Assembly: GCA_030141605.1 (NCBI GenBank)
Contig: JAQGDQ010000777.1
Span: 27,501-91,500 of the forward strand
Source of the DNA: Tubiluchus corallicola
Taxonomy: Eukaryota > Priapulida > Priapulimorpha > Priapulimorphida > Tubiluchidae
Direction: 5' to 3'
Length of the DNA: 64,000 bases
Below the pieces are notes generated by a model that ran no database searches, was not told where the DNA came from, and saw only the letters and a list, made by a program, of their open reading frames with translations. The first letter of the stretch is position 1, and each line of letters opens with the position of its first letter. Below, piece by piece: positions 1 through 12,300 of the stretch. The translations under genes were made by a program, and so were the position numbers.

Positions 1-741
1 ACATTAAACTTTCCCGCAATTCCTGTGGGTCACAGGCAGTTTGATCAAGGAGCCAAGTACAGAAAGGCCTAATAACGATTTTTTTGCATCCGACCTGTGT
101 ACATCATTACTACTACACTCAAGAAACTATTTTAGAAGTTATTAAAATTTATATTACAAACCATATATTTCTACTTTCAGGACAGATAGTGGTAATTTCA
201 TTACAATGCATATTAGTAATGTGTATCACACAGTCTGTGTAGTACAGTGACATTAAGCTACAACCGTCTTGTAAGGGTTAATGGCATCCGATCTAGTAGA
301 AAAAACTACCCGCACTATCTTTGGGATCATGGCACGGACTTCAGCTGGATACACTCAATTAATCGCCTGGGCCACACTTTCATTAGGTTGACAAATGTCT
401 TCGCGGGCCGCACAAATTCTCTCGGTGGGTCGCAATTTGCATACCCCTGCTGTACGTGGATAAGAATGAAACAAAGTGGATGACAATTATAGGCGTATAA
501 GCCACGGCGGGGGCAATCACCAAATTTTTCGAGCACCGGCCAAATGATGAAAAAAGTAAAATAATATTTTTCATAAAAACAAATCATGGAATTTCTTCAC
601 GTCACCAAATTAAGTGCCTGAAATCCGGCATTTTTTAATCATGGGGTAATTGCCGACTTAGGACTTTTTTCGAGTTGGCACTGTATTTTTCGGGCAAAAG
701 TGGCTCAGCCCCCTACTCCCTACAAAAATCGGCTTGTACGC
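1..741. other. No recognisable gene; probable intron of the SLC16-like gene
   Basis: Short open frames occur on both strands, for example around 247-483, but none matches a family I recognise or shows paired splice signals. Because the transporter exon at 1980 begins in the middle of the protein, this stretch is most likely intronic. I see no repeat here that recurs elsewhere in the window. Confidence 0.4.
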
Positions 742-942
742 CTAAGTTGACAACAGTGATGACAGCAGTTTTGCTATGCTGACCATTCTTTGCTTGATAA
801 CAGAGTTAACATAAAGGAAAACAGGACGATCTGTCATATCCTGCTCCTGGTAGAAATACAGGTAGTATTGACTGACCACAATCGGTTCCGGCAGATTGGT
901 TGTAAGATGACTTGGCTTATTCAAGTTCTTAAATATGAACAA
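742..942 (-). other. Unassigned minus-strand ORF (possible exon remnant)
   Basis: The minus strand reads about 50 coding-like residues beginning near NLPEP and ending LLSSLLST-stop. The composition (YYLYFYQEQD, RPVFLYVNSV) looks more protein-like than most shadow ORFs here. I cannot assign a family. The LPEP start recalls the RhoGAP motif, but nothing else supports that. It lies directly upstream of a LINE remnant on the other strand, so it could belong to an older insertion. Confidence 0.2.
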
Positions 943-974
943 AAACTGATTATTCCCATTCTGGGTTAAGAAAA

Positions 975-1800
975 AAGTGATGCATGCGGCCCTGCTATCA
1001 CCTATTTTCTACAGCTGTGAATCCTGGATGACTGGCAATCTTAAAAGCGATAAATGTGATGTACAATTCTGTGATTAAAGCATTGCTTGGCGTCAAGAAG
1101 ACAACCGCTAATGACTTATGTTTAGTCCAGCTAGGATTACCTTCTGCCAGAGTGTACGTTCAAAATGCTCAATCAAGGTTCTTTAAACGAATAATTGAAT
1201 TGAGTGGCAACGAGCCCGATGACCCATTTTCGATCGTGTGGAATTTGTGCTCGGAAGCGAACACACCATGTGTACAATATGTGAAAGCTATCCTTCGTAA
1301 AACGGATATTATCTCTGACAACCTTGAGAACACAAAACAACATATCAGGGATTTCGAAAGAACTAAACTGTGCACCTATCTCTATTTGAATCCGGAACTA
1401 TCTATCAGTGCAATGTATAGTGTAAAAGTAAATGAGCTCCATAGGATCAAAACATCTCGCTTATGCCTCTCCTCACATAACCTAGCTATTGAGACTGGAA
1501 GATGGGCAAGGATAAAAAGAGAAGACAGGCTATGCTCCCGCCCTGGTTTAAACATTCAAACAGAAGAGCATGTTATCTGTTTTTGTCCACTTACAAATCA
1601 CCTTCGTGAAGGTAACACTGAACTGAACTTCAACAATCTGCATAAATTTTTCAATGGAAACCCAATGTCATATTGTGAATTTGTAAATAACTCTTTAGCG
1701 AATGTTAAAGATATAGTTCCACTCACTAGCATATATGAAAACTGCACATCTACTTAAGTATTATCCATATTTATTTTTCTGTACATGCCTGAGGGGTCGA
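975..1800 (+). mobile_element. 5'-truncated non-LTR retrotransposon (LINE), C-terminal end of ORF2
   Basis: An open frame at 1056-1757 encodes the end of a LINE polyprotein: the segment NSVIKALLGVKKTTANDLCL, then the block SSHNLAIETGRW followed by R-x-R-E-x-R-L-C and EEHVICFCPLTNH, typical of Jockey/CR1-like C-termini with a Cys/His pattern. A second frame just upstream (about 985-1050) carries FYSCESWMTGNL, which belongs before it, so there is a frameshift near 1050. No upstream RT catalytic block is present. This is a dead, 5'-truncated copy in the first visible intron of the transporter gene. Confidence 0.75.
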
Positions 1801-1979
1801 TGAGAAATCAAGGATTCCACGAAGGGGTCAAAGGTCCAAAAAAGTTTGGTCTGCACTAGGATCTAAAACAAATCCAGTTTTTTTAACACTGCCATTGTAA
1901 CAAGATCAGTGTTAAGTAAATCAATTAATTAATTACTAGCATTAATTAGTTCGCTACTATAACACTTTCTCTTTGACAG

Positions 1980-3035
1980 GTTGCTCAAGCAAATTCGTCT
2001 CGATGTCCGGCTTCGCAATAATCAACAAGTACTTCGACAAGCACCTGTCGTTCGCCATCGGAATCGCCTACAGCGGAATTGGCATCATGATGGTGCCTCT
2101 CAGTTACCTCCTCAACTATCTCGTTAAGGAATACGGCTACAACGGCGCAATGCTCATCAGCAGCGCGGTCATTCTGAACGCTCTCCCCTGCGCGATGAGT
2201 TACAGGCCCGTAAAAGTTCGAGGAAAAAGCAACGACGGCAAAATCGACGATGCCAACGGCACAAACAGAAGCGAATTAGATACGGCAACCACGAATCGGG
2301 TGACGTTTGATATCAAGTCGCCAAGAGAGAGCTCGGCAAGTTTGGAATCGTATTTCAAAGTAGAAGCCCATTTGAACGCAACGGCCGAAATGGTTGACGA
2401 CTACGGCAACGGCGACAACAACGCAAACTTCGCATATTCCGTCGTGCCGAGTAGTAGACTGGATTTAATAGAAATGGCGATGACCAGTGCCGCTGCTGAT
2501 GATGAGGACACTGCAGAAAAGACCAAGAAGAAGCATAAAAAGGAAAAACGAGGAGGATTTCAATGGAGCGTACTGAAGGACATCCGCTTATGGATATTTC
2601 TCATCATGGTCAGTCTATTTGACCTACCTTTCATTAACCTGAACGTCTACCTGCCATTCAAGTCGGTAGAAGTCACTGGTAGTGACGTAAATGAAGCGAC
2701 CATGTTGTCGATAAACTCCGCAGTGTACACAGTGTCTGTACTACTGGCCAGTCCTATCTGGGACTACAAGCAATTCAGCAACGTGTACGCGCGTCAGTTC
2801 GGTTACTGTTTCATCGCTTTCGTCACCGGATCAGTGACGCTGCTGTTCTGCGTAGCACACGAGTATACGTCTCTGTACGTGCTGGTCGTGTTGTCCGGTG
2901 GACTGTACGGACTGTGTTTCTCGCCCACTAGTGTCATATTGAGAGACATGGCGGGCGCGGATCTTTTCACCGATTACTACTCGGCGTACATGCTGTTCGA
3001 GACGCCTTGTCTGTTCTTGGGTCCACTGCTGTTAG
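1980..3035 (+). CDS. SLC16-like exon: TM4-TM11
   Basis: The acceptor is tttgacag before 1980 and the donor is GTAAGA after 3035. The exon enters in phase 1 (completing a Gly codon) and leaves in phase 1 (TTA G). The loop between helices 6 and 7 (about 2205-2565) is hydrophilic and ends in a Lys-rich KKKHKKEKRGG stretch before WSVLKDIRLWIFLIM, as in MCT proteins. Helices are visible at WIFLIMVSLFDLPFINL, SINSAVYTVSVLLASPI, FIAFVTGSVTLLFCVA, LYVLVVLSGGLYGLCF and MLFETPCLFLGPLLLG. Confidence 0.87.
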
Positions 3036-3871
3036 GTAAGATCATTTAGAAACTTAGTAACAATGTATAATGTATACAATGTACAATGTATGTATTTGGA
3101 TAACGCAGGTAGTGTATATTGACACCTTCAGGACCGTAAACATTTAATACATTTTGTACGTGTTCATTAGAAACTGCTCTCGGTGATTACATTTTACTTG
3201 ATCATTTTTGTAAGTTTCTACTCCTCATACGATAGATTTAGATGCAAAATTATATATGACTTACGAATTAAAAAACGATTTAAAAAAATTGAAAAAGCTT
3301 TCAGTGGCAGCAGTGTTTGCACCGTAACAATGTACAGTTTCACTTCTTTAGCCTCAAGTCTACTCTATTTCTAAGGACATTTCAGTTTCTCCTTGGCTGA
3401 TCCGTTGGCCTTTCCTAGAACTCTGTACAATAAACAGTTCTCTGGGCTCTAGCAAGCAGGTGATCAATAAATTAGTGTGTACGATCACGCAAGTGTGCAC
3501 CAGACTAAGCTTTTCAACAGGCTAAATTGGAGTGCCCGAAAGGATGTTTTTTCTTAATGTTATTCAATAAAATCACTTATAAATGTCTAAACAAACAGCA
3601 TGATTAGACAGCTGATAATCTCCTCAATAGAACAGTACCTAATTTGTAATCATTTAGTTATGTCTGTGCTCATGCAGTCTTATAAGACCTGTTTCGAATG
3701 GTGCAGTCCTGCAGGTACTACCTGTTTATCTTTTTAGGTGCGATGTACGACGTCAACGGCAACACAACTTTGCCGTTTTTAACCATGGGTACAGCTATGA
3801 TTCTATCGGCTCTAGTGGCACTGCTCCTGCCGCCTGTTACGAAGCTGTGGTATCCACGGAAACAAGAATAA
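1980..3871 (+). CDS. Monocarboxylate transporter-like (SLC16/MFS) gene, 3' part, two exons
   Basis: Spliced CDS join(1980..3035,3738..3871). It encodes roughly the last two thirds of an MFS transporter: membrane helices 4-6, a long charged cytoplasmic loop, and helices 7-12. The first visible block (GCSSKF, then HLSFAIGIAYSGIGIM) matches the helix 4-5 region of monocarboxylate transporters, where a small-residue-rich GIA-SG motif is typical. Such proteins carry monocarboxylates or related solutes with H+ across the plasma membrane. Exon 1 in the window starts mid-codon (phase 1), so the start codon and helices 1-3 lie before position 1. Both introns are GT-AG. The gene is convergent with USP19. 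The exact SLC16 paralogue cannot be told. Confidence 0.85.
3036..3737 (+). other. Intron between the two SLC16-like exons
   Basis: A 702-bp intron with GTAAGA donor and ctttttag acceptor. It holds AT-rich sequence without a repeat I can match elsewhere in the window. Confidence 0.8.
3738..3871 (+). CDS. SLC16-like terminal exon: TM12 and stop
   Basis: The acceptor tttttag joins G|GT to complete Gly, giving GAMYDVNGNTTLPFLTMG and a last hydrophobic helix, then a short basic tail and TAA at 3869-3871. The hydrophobic helix followed by a short polar C-terminus fits an MFS end. The stop codon overlaps an AATAAA hexamer, so the real polyadenylation signal must be further downstream and is not clear. 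Confidence 0.85.
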
Positions 3872-3924
3872 ACAACAACACGGAATGCAACAATATTGCA
3901 TCTCACTGTTAAATATTGTCAATA

Positions 3925-3972
3925 CAGTGTTCCCTCACTTATCGCGCGGGTGTTCCGTTCCAGGCCCACGTG
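3925..3972 (+). mobile_element. Remnant end of a pogo-type MITE in the transporter 3' flank
   Basis: The string CAGTGTTCCCTCACTTATCG, preceded by TA, matches the terminal inverted repeat of the complete element at 56753-57385 (whose right end reads GTGAGGGAACACTG). Only one end is visible here. Confidence 0.65.
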
Positions 3973-4171
3973 TGATTCATTGGATGATGGTGATGATGGA
4001 TGATGACGACGACGACGGCGGTGTTAAATATTGCATTCTAAATTGTATTGTATTGTCACGTATTGAACTGTGGTACCTATGCTAAGCATATTTTATCGTA
4101 CCGCAATGCTTCGCGGGGATATTCTATAATGTTATTTCATTCTTCCTGCATAAAGAATTATAACATATAAC

Positions 4172-5281
4172 TAGCGATGGGCGATTTTGAAATTATCTAA
4201 TTCGATGATAATCTTTTTCTTGTAATTCAATATATCGATCAGTCTTTTACGGTAATTTTTTAGTGTTTTTCGCCACATTTTTCAAACATTGCAGCACTGA
4301 AATACAGCCTATCAACTTCTTCATGGCTTTCATCGTTGTCTGCCATTTTCATAACTATTTTTGTAGACACGTATGTTCGTTAATTATTCTATTGCTATGT
4401 CCATTACACACGTCACGTGAAAGGGAATAAGTCCCAGTTTGCAAAACTGTGGTTTGTAATTATGTTCGTTGTGTAATTTGAGAAGAACGAAGAAAAAATG
4501 CAAGAATTCCATTTATTTGTGTTAAAACACTACCTTTTAGTAAATGTGCAACATGGCTAGAGGGCGGAGGAGGTCAAGTGACCCAACGGCCATGTGTAGA
4601 GGAGTAAACCTTCCAAATCAGGAGTGGAGCCCCGAAGGCGGACCAGTGCAACAGGCTCACTGACTCCGGCAGCTCCTGCAGGCAACCTGGTGCCAAACGT
4701 ATCGCTCTGCTTTCCTTTGGACTACACCAGGGAGGTTGAGAGGGAGTTCCTGTTGTCTGGACAACTCAGGATCTCCATACACCTTGCCCAGTCGTGTGCC
4801 CTGGAGAAGCCATTCCAGTGGTTCAATAATCAGACTGCTCAGCCACAGTCGACGCTGCTGCTCCATCAATGTGATCAATAACTGACTCTCTTGGTGCACA
4901 CCCCATTGTCTTCCGAGACAGAAGGATGCCAACCAACCAACACCAGGGAGGAAGAGAGGGGGGATTCCTGTTGTCTGGGCAAATCAAGATCTCCATACAG
5001 CTTGCCCAGCAGTGTGCCCTGGAGAGGCCATTCCAGTGGTTCAAGGATCAGACTGCTCAGCCACAGTCGACGCTGCAGCTCCACCAATGTGATCAATAAC
5101 TGACTCTCTTGGTGCACACCCCATTGTCTTCCGAGACAGAAGGATGCCAACAACAGCAACACGTATACTTTGCTCTCAATTAATCTCAATTAACAGAATT
5201 ACTGTTCAAGTAATTATATATCGATTATATCCATTCATACGCGGTTGTAATCTCAATTAATTTATTAATCGCCCATCGCTA
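4172..5281. mobile_element. hAT-like MITE with TIRs, hosting a nested SINE-like element
   Basis: The left terminus TAGCGATGGGCGAT (4172) is the exact reverse complement of the right terminus ATCGCCCATCGCTA (ending 5281). The flanks are CATATAAC on the left and CATTTAAC on the right, an 8-bp target-site duplication with one mismatch, as expected for the hAT superfamily. The element has no transposase ORF. Its interior is occupied by the 4550-5153 element. Confidence 0.72.
4550..5153 (+). mobile_element. SINE-like element (body only) with internal 217-bp tandem duplication
   Basis: From GGCTAGAGGGCGGAGGAGG onward this matches the body of the 5S-headed element at 16589-17145, but the 5S-like head is missing. 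The segment from ACCAGGGAGG to CAGAAGGATGCCAAC occurs twice in a row (near 4724 and 4941, about 217 bp apart). ORFs of 85 codons seen on it belong to the repeat. Confidence 0.75.
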
Positions 5282-5855
5282 CATTTAACAAATAAAAATA
5301 AGCAATGAAGTAAACAAATTGTTTGTCGTTTCCATGACGAAGCAACTCCTTTCATAGCAACAACTCTCGCGGTCAAGACTGAAGATGCACAGAATAATAA
5401 GACAGCTCAGAGGCATATTAATCGATAGACTAACTAGGCTATAGCCTAGGACGCCAAAGTTTGAAGGTGTCACATTTTACTGAAAAAAGGGCACATTTTA
5501 TAACACACCACAGGCAGTTACTGAGGACACCTTTTAGATAAGTGCCACTTAATGAACAAGTGCAAGGTATTACACAAACAAGCAGTTGCACAGCCAGCTT
5601 GAATATAAACACTATGCAAATACATGTAATTTATAATCACCACATTATTATAACTATAGCAAACTAGGTTAATAGTGTTTCTAATACACCACAAGTAATT
5701 GTTGAAACTGCATATTAGCAAGAGCTGTGGAAATATATGTAATTTATAATGACCACGTACAAACTGGGTTAATAGTGTTTCTAATACACCTCAAGTAATT
5801 GTTTAATCTACTCATTCACAACAGAGATGGGTGAGACAGAACTATCAGCCTAGGG

Positions 5856-6142
5856 CAGGGATGAGAATGACAAATTGCAAAAAGCTCTGAAACAGGCCAG
5901 GGGTTTGAAGGTCGAGTAGGCTTTATGGGGGTTCTTTCAAGGGGGGTGAAACCCCCTTGGAGCCAGCAACAAATTGCAATTTTGTGACCATATGGAGCCT
6001 CTAAGCGGACTTAAGCGGTCAGCTTATGAAATAATGTACTGGATCCGTAGAAATTTTCTCAACGAATTTACGCGACTTACAAAAATGGTAAGCCTTCCAA
6101 AAACTCGGAATTTCACGTACCCACGGAAAATTCTCATCCCTG
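5856..6142. mobile_element. hAT-type MITE with 13-bp TIRs and perfect 8-bp TSD
   Basis: The ends are CAGGGATGAGAAT and ATTCTCATCCCTG. They are flanked on both sides by GCCTAGGG (5848-5855 and 6143-6150), an exact 8-bp target-site duplication. Other copies are at 14453, 50597, 58442, 63243 and 63734. It lies just downstream of the last visible USP19 exon. Confidence 0.85.
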
Positions 6143-6191
6143 GCCTAGGGCGTCGTAAAGTTGTGACACGCCCCTGAGAGAGCCAGCTTAC

Positions 6192-6354
6192 CTAGGAAGT
6201 AGTCACGAAACTCTCTGGTATTTGCCAAAGCCTGTAGAACACTGTTCATGAAACAGGTGTTGCCTAAGTTGTCCAAACCCGTGAAACCGGGCGTCACGAC
6301 TTGCTCTGTTGCCTTTTGCGCCTTACTGAGTGGCGCCACCGTGCAAGTCGGTTT
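6192..6354 (-). CDS. USP19: USP19 exon with catalytic cysteine box
   Basis: The minus-strand acceptor gtttcag enters at 6354 in phase 0. The exon encodes KPTCTVAPL ... [20 protein letters not shown] ... [12 protein letters not shown] and leaves through GTAAGC in phase 1. The Cys in NTCFMN is the USP nucleophile. The next residues would extend the USP fold, but no matching exon is seen at lower coordinates. Confidence 0.9.
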
Positions 6355-9300
6355 CTGAAACGTAACAAAGCGCGTTGTAATTTCCAACAAATTAATGGTT
6401 AACACAAAATCGGCAGCCTACCAAACTCTCGTAATGCTGCGGTGCCCAAGTGATTCACTGACTGAATGAATGACCCACTTTACATTGTTGAAGTTTAAAG
6501 TGCCTTTGTACAATCAGCATTCTCTTCCCGGAATGACTCTGTTTTTCAGAACAAAAACGGAATTACTGAAACAGGGTTGGCTCGCTCACGTCGTGAAAAG
6601 ATTGTTATAGAATCGACTCGTTGTTAGCGGGGATTCTCTTAACAAAACCCTGTTGTTTTTCAAACTCTTCTCGACATTCCCAAGAGTACATACGAGGTTG
6701 CCTCGTTAAAGGACAAGGAAAGGGGCACTTGAAGTAGGTTTCAGAAAAACTGCCTTAAAAAATTATACTACTTTACAGCAATTTTATGCACATATTTCGC
6801 GTTGAAAGGAATTTTCGCTCATTTTCATTTTAATCCTCCCGACGGCGTCATTACATGACGTCACTATGCAAACATGAATCAGGGGAAGAAAAGGCAATGT
6901 TAAATTATGACCCAAAAAGCTTTCCGTGTAAATCTATATTACTTGGCATTTCATTTTCCTGCTGGAATGACTTATGTAACGAAACTAATAATTGAAAATT
7001 TTTGCGCTAATTAGTAAAATGTCGCTGACTCACCCTCCAGGGTGCACCACTCACAAGCCAAAAAACGTATTTTTAATCTTATTGCCAAGATACAGTGATT
7101 TAAAATTTTACTTAATTAGCAACATGTGCGCTACAAATGCTCTGATTATTTTTTCAAACTTCACTCAATGTTATGAAAACTTGTTTCAAACGACCTACCA
7201 TTAAAATGACTGCGCCTAACGGTCATCGTGGGAGTCTAAATTTACACGTGTTATACAGCATGACTGCCGATTGAAGCCTTGCATACGAAAAGGTAGTACG
7301 TAAGTGGTATAAAATTTCGAGGCGAATGTTTTAAGCTTGATGTAAGTGGAGGGTTGTCTTGTGCTTTAATAGATTTAAATCAGTTGGAAATTTCCTCTGC
7401 AATAATACTTTAACTAAACCAACCAACCAAACAACCAGCCCACCAGCCAGCCAGCCATCCAACCAACCAACCTCCCACCAACCAAAAAACAATCAACCAA
7501 CAATCACCCAATCAAGTAATCGATTAACTAATCAAATAATCAATGAATTCATTAAAGACAAACCTTGGTGGTGTTCAATCGCTCGCCGACTTTGTTTGAA
7601 TCCTCCACGTCGGGAAGCGGAATTGCGGCGTTTGACGATGCGGTAGCCGATGCTGTAGCACTGGACGGAAAAGTCGGTCCAGAAAGAGGAACCCAGGTGT
7701 TCGATGGCCCAGCAGTTGCCGCTAAATAAGAAATTAAAGAAAATGCTAAATGTTGGAAGAGGATTAATAGCACTCCATGGTTGAAAATGTGTGCTTGCAA
7801 ACCAAAACCATCCATAAGTCGGCATAGTTAAAACTACGTTGTGGGGTCTCAAAGTAAAATGTACCAAAAATTTGGTCAAATGTTAATTTGTTTTTTTTAA
7901 TAAAAACAAACTCTAAATATATTGGACGTTTATATTCTAGTTTCAAATTATCAAAAAAATGTTAAGAAAAATACTAAAAATCAAATTTTATAACTCCTGT
8001 ACGAATTTTTCTGTCTAGAAACTAGAACTGCAATTGAAAAAAACTCGTAGTTTCAAACTCCGATAGTGGTGCGTGGAAGCAATGATTTTGCTTGTGAATT
8101 TTTCTGCTGCCAAGCTCAGATCTTTGTTTGGAAGACCCATCTGCTGGATTTAAACATAACTTCAACTTGTTCGTGCAAAGTCCATAGCAACCAACATTTA
8201 AGTGGTTGCTAAGTGTTTTGTAGAAACGTGACAAAAAACAATGGCTGACTTTGACAGCGATTTTCTAAAGGCTACGTTTGTCAGTGCGTAACCTGCACCT
8301 CAACTTCAACGCGAATTATCTCAGCTTAGAAATAACATAGAGCGATGAACTTGGTATCAAAATGATCCTCGTGAAATAGAGATACAGGATATGTGAATAA
8401 CTAGAAAAACTATAGCGACTTATGGATGATTTTGCTATGCAGGCACACAAACGGACCTTCAATTAAACGTGGATTATCTTAGCTTAGAAATAATACAGAC
8501 CAATGAACTTGGTATGAAAATGATCTTCATGAAACGGAGATTAAGGATACGTGAATAACTAGAAAAACTTAATTGCCGACTTATGGACGATTTTGCTATG
8601 CAAGCACACAATTCAATATTCATTAATTGCAGGATTTGTTTTAATAACTTTTTCCATTTTAATTATCTCGGATTGAGAAATTTTTGTAGGGAGCATTCCA
8701 GAACAGCACACCCTGCAGCAAAAAATATAAAAGCAAAATAAGGAAAAAATAATAACAAACGAACAACCAACTAAACACACAAAAGTGAGGGAACAACACC
8801 GCAACATTAATCGTTTGAACCAAAAACAAAAGCGAAAAAAATATGGCGGCTCTTAGTTAAAATTAGTGAGGTGCTGCTTCAGAAAATTGTTACAGATTGC
8901 TTTAATACTGTATAAAACGAAACAAACATACGTAATTTTAATGTTGTAACTTTTAACTGTAAGTTTAAACACACACGAACACAAACAAATTGATAAAATC
9001 CTAAACAAAAAAATTGTTTGCTTACGAATAGCCTAAATTGTCGCAGTTCAAGAATATGCCGGTACACGGATTTTAAGCACGTGACAACTGACAACAAACA
9101 CTGCGTGAGCGACAGTACTTTTTCTACCTAAAGTACAGCTTCTTATCTCAAGCATGTGCACATGATTGCTGGAGCTGTGAGCACATTGTACTGGAGCTGT
9201 GAAGCAAATAGTACTACCCTCACGTGCAAACACGCCAAATTTACACTTTATCATATGAACCTTCATACATAAACTTGATAAAATCCTAAACAAAAAATGT

Positions 9301-12300
9301 TTTATGCTTATTAATAGCCTAAATTGTCATAGTCAAGCTTGAACCTTTCACGGTAGACACGTGACAACTGACAACAAACTGTGTGAGCGACAGTACTTTG
9401 TCTACCTGAGCTGAGTCATGTGCACATGACCGATTGCGCACAACAGTCAAACACCGCGTTGCCGGAGCGCACTGTGTTGGGCTGCAAAGCAAACAGTTTC
9501 ACCCTCACATGCTCCGGTTAAGTACACGTATAAAGAAAGAACTAAAGAAAAAAGACTTATTATATTGAATATTATCAATAATATAGAGTGAAAACAGGGG
9601 GCGCTGCAGTTCAATAGTATGCGCCTCCACTAGTTTTTGCGTATATGCTTACTGATTGGGTTTTTTCTCCAGTGTGATTATTTTCTCTGTGTACAATGTG
9701 TATGTCTTTATGGAATTCATGTTTCATTAAATTCAATTCTGAATGTTGGGTGGCTCGTGTTTGAACTCAGCCAGCTTGTATCAGCTGATACAGATACTTA
9801 CATAGGCCTAGATACTGCCATGTTGCCTCTTAAAAGTTTTTCTCTCTGTTTTCCTCGATATAGTATGTCATGATGTCAATACATGATTTCTGAACAAAGT
9901 CGTTAAGATTTGCAGTACAGTCAACCTCGGATATAAGGGACACCTCCGCACCGGAAAAACCGTCCCTTAGATCCGATGTCCCTTATAATCGAGTTGAGTC
10001 AGACCGAGGTTGTATCTAGACCTGTACTTTTCTGTACTTTTACGTATATTTTTATGGATTATTGCTACATATTTAGTGCTAACGGTATGTAGGAAGCTCC
10101 TTCAGTGATGTGAGATGTATGTGACGGCGGAAACCGAGCTGTTTGAAGGCCGAGTTTGAAAAAAATTGAGGTTAAAAATCGATCAATTTCGTTTTGATCA
10201 TCGGGTCCCTTATGTGCGAGGTAATTTACCTGGGTTTCTATTACGCTGGGCCTGAAGATATCATCCCTTACATCTGAGTACCTTATATTTGGTTTTTGTG
10301 TATCTGTGTACAGACCTGTTGATCTGGGTTTTCCCTAGCATGTTTATTTTCCCTGTGTGTAATGTGTATGTCTACATGAGTATGAGCCGCCACTGGAAAA
10401 GAAAGCACGAGTCTTCTGTCTTTATCAGTCGCCTAAAGTGCCTAAATGCCAGAGTTTTACGTTACCTATGAACAAGTTCTGACCGTTTGCGGCGAAAGCA
10501 ATAAATTTCCAGGTTTTGCTTCAAATTTGGTGATTACAATTTCATTTCATTATGTGGAAAGACATACAAGCATACAGACGCGATTAAACTCACGTTTCAC
10601 TGTTAAATGCACTTACAATGCGTGGCCGCCTCCAGGGCCGGCCAGTGTCGACCATCCTTCTTCTTCAGCTGAATCTCTATCATCGAGTTCGTTATCTTCC
10701 ACTTGCATTCTTCCGGGTAGATCTGATCGCGAAGTTTCACCGTCCAGGAGAACACAGTGTCACTGTTAGCACGGGGGTGCAGAGCCAAAAACTTTGAATC
10801 CCTTCAAAAATAGAAATGCAAATAAAAAATTCGGCACATTCTACGTTACCGTGAGTCCAATACACGTCTACTGCATTAGCTTAGCATCGGCAAATACGGA
10901 CAATCAGGAAATTCAGACCGACGGTCTCCCCGCTTTTGTCCACCAAACCGAGATACGAGTGTACTTATTATTACTTACTTTGTGGAAAAAAGAACATGGA
11001 AGGATTGCTGCTCAAACTCAACAATTAGACTGGCAGGATCGATGCATTTCACGTACATGTTCACCATCATGTCAGTTTGCTACAAAACAAAAACGTAATT
11101 ACATCATATGTCGAAATAAAACATTACAGCAGGCACTGATAATATGGTCATTTTCTTAAGGAAAATCGAACCAATGAGTAGACTCAATCTTACTCTAATT
11201 AATCGTTCAAAATATACATTTTCTTGTTGTTTCTTATATTTAAATGATTAGCTTAAAAAGTTAATTAATGGCAACCGAACACGGGTATTGCTTACGTCAG
11301 AAACTAGCCACAGTTTGTGCAATGGCAGACGTCTTCCCCTGCGCGCCAAGCTCATTTGTGTAAGTGTTACTGCTTAAATGCGTGATGTCACTAAAATGGG
11401 CTCTACATCATATGACATCAGAAACTAACACTGCAGTTCATGATCATGGTTATCACGGTACCGCCTTCTATTTGTCGGCCATGCGAATGTGACAAAAAGG
11501 CGCCGCTGCCAATCTTAGTAGATCCACTGAACCGCGCGTAGCTTTGAAATTACGCATTACATCAATTAACCAAAGTTGAAATTCAATACAACAGTAAATG
11601 TGTGTTTGCGTAGCAAAATCGTCGATAAGGTAGCAATTCCAGTTATTCACATATCCTGAATCTCCATTTCATGAGGATCATTCACTGATTCATAAGGAAC
11701 AACACATATTAAAATCTGTAACCTAGTAGTAGCTAAACAGGCATCACAGGCATACGCTACTACATCATGATATAGCTGCAAGCGTTACGTTACAGAATTG
11801 CTTTAGCGTTACGCACCTTTTCGTAGAAGTTGTGCTTGACGTGGTTTATCACGTAAAGGTTTTTGGCTGCCTCATCCTCCTAAAAACCAGCAAAAAAAGA
11901 AACGAAAGCAATTAGTATTTGACACGAACTAGTGTGAACTTGCCTTTCAGTAAACGTTTAGAATTCGATGAGAATTGGTTTTGCCATGACAACTTGTCTC
12001 TTCACTGGCTGCCTTACCACGGCAGAAAAGCTATTGTGTCTGTCTATGTAGAACTACAGACTTATAATAATAATAATAACTTTATTTAAAGTTATGTTTT
12101 GGGTCAACAATTAACATTAGCTCAAAGAGCTATTATCGCCGACTGTAAATAACAACCTACAACTACATAACTGAGGCTATTATTACCCCACTTTTACCCT
12201 AAATACCACGCGTCAGGCGGGGCAACAGCAGGTACCATTTTTAAAAACTTTGGTATGACCTGGCCACTGGTTCGAACTCACGACCTCCCAGACGGAAAGC

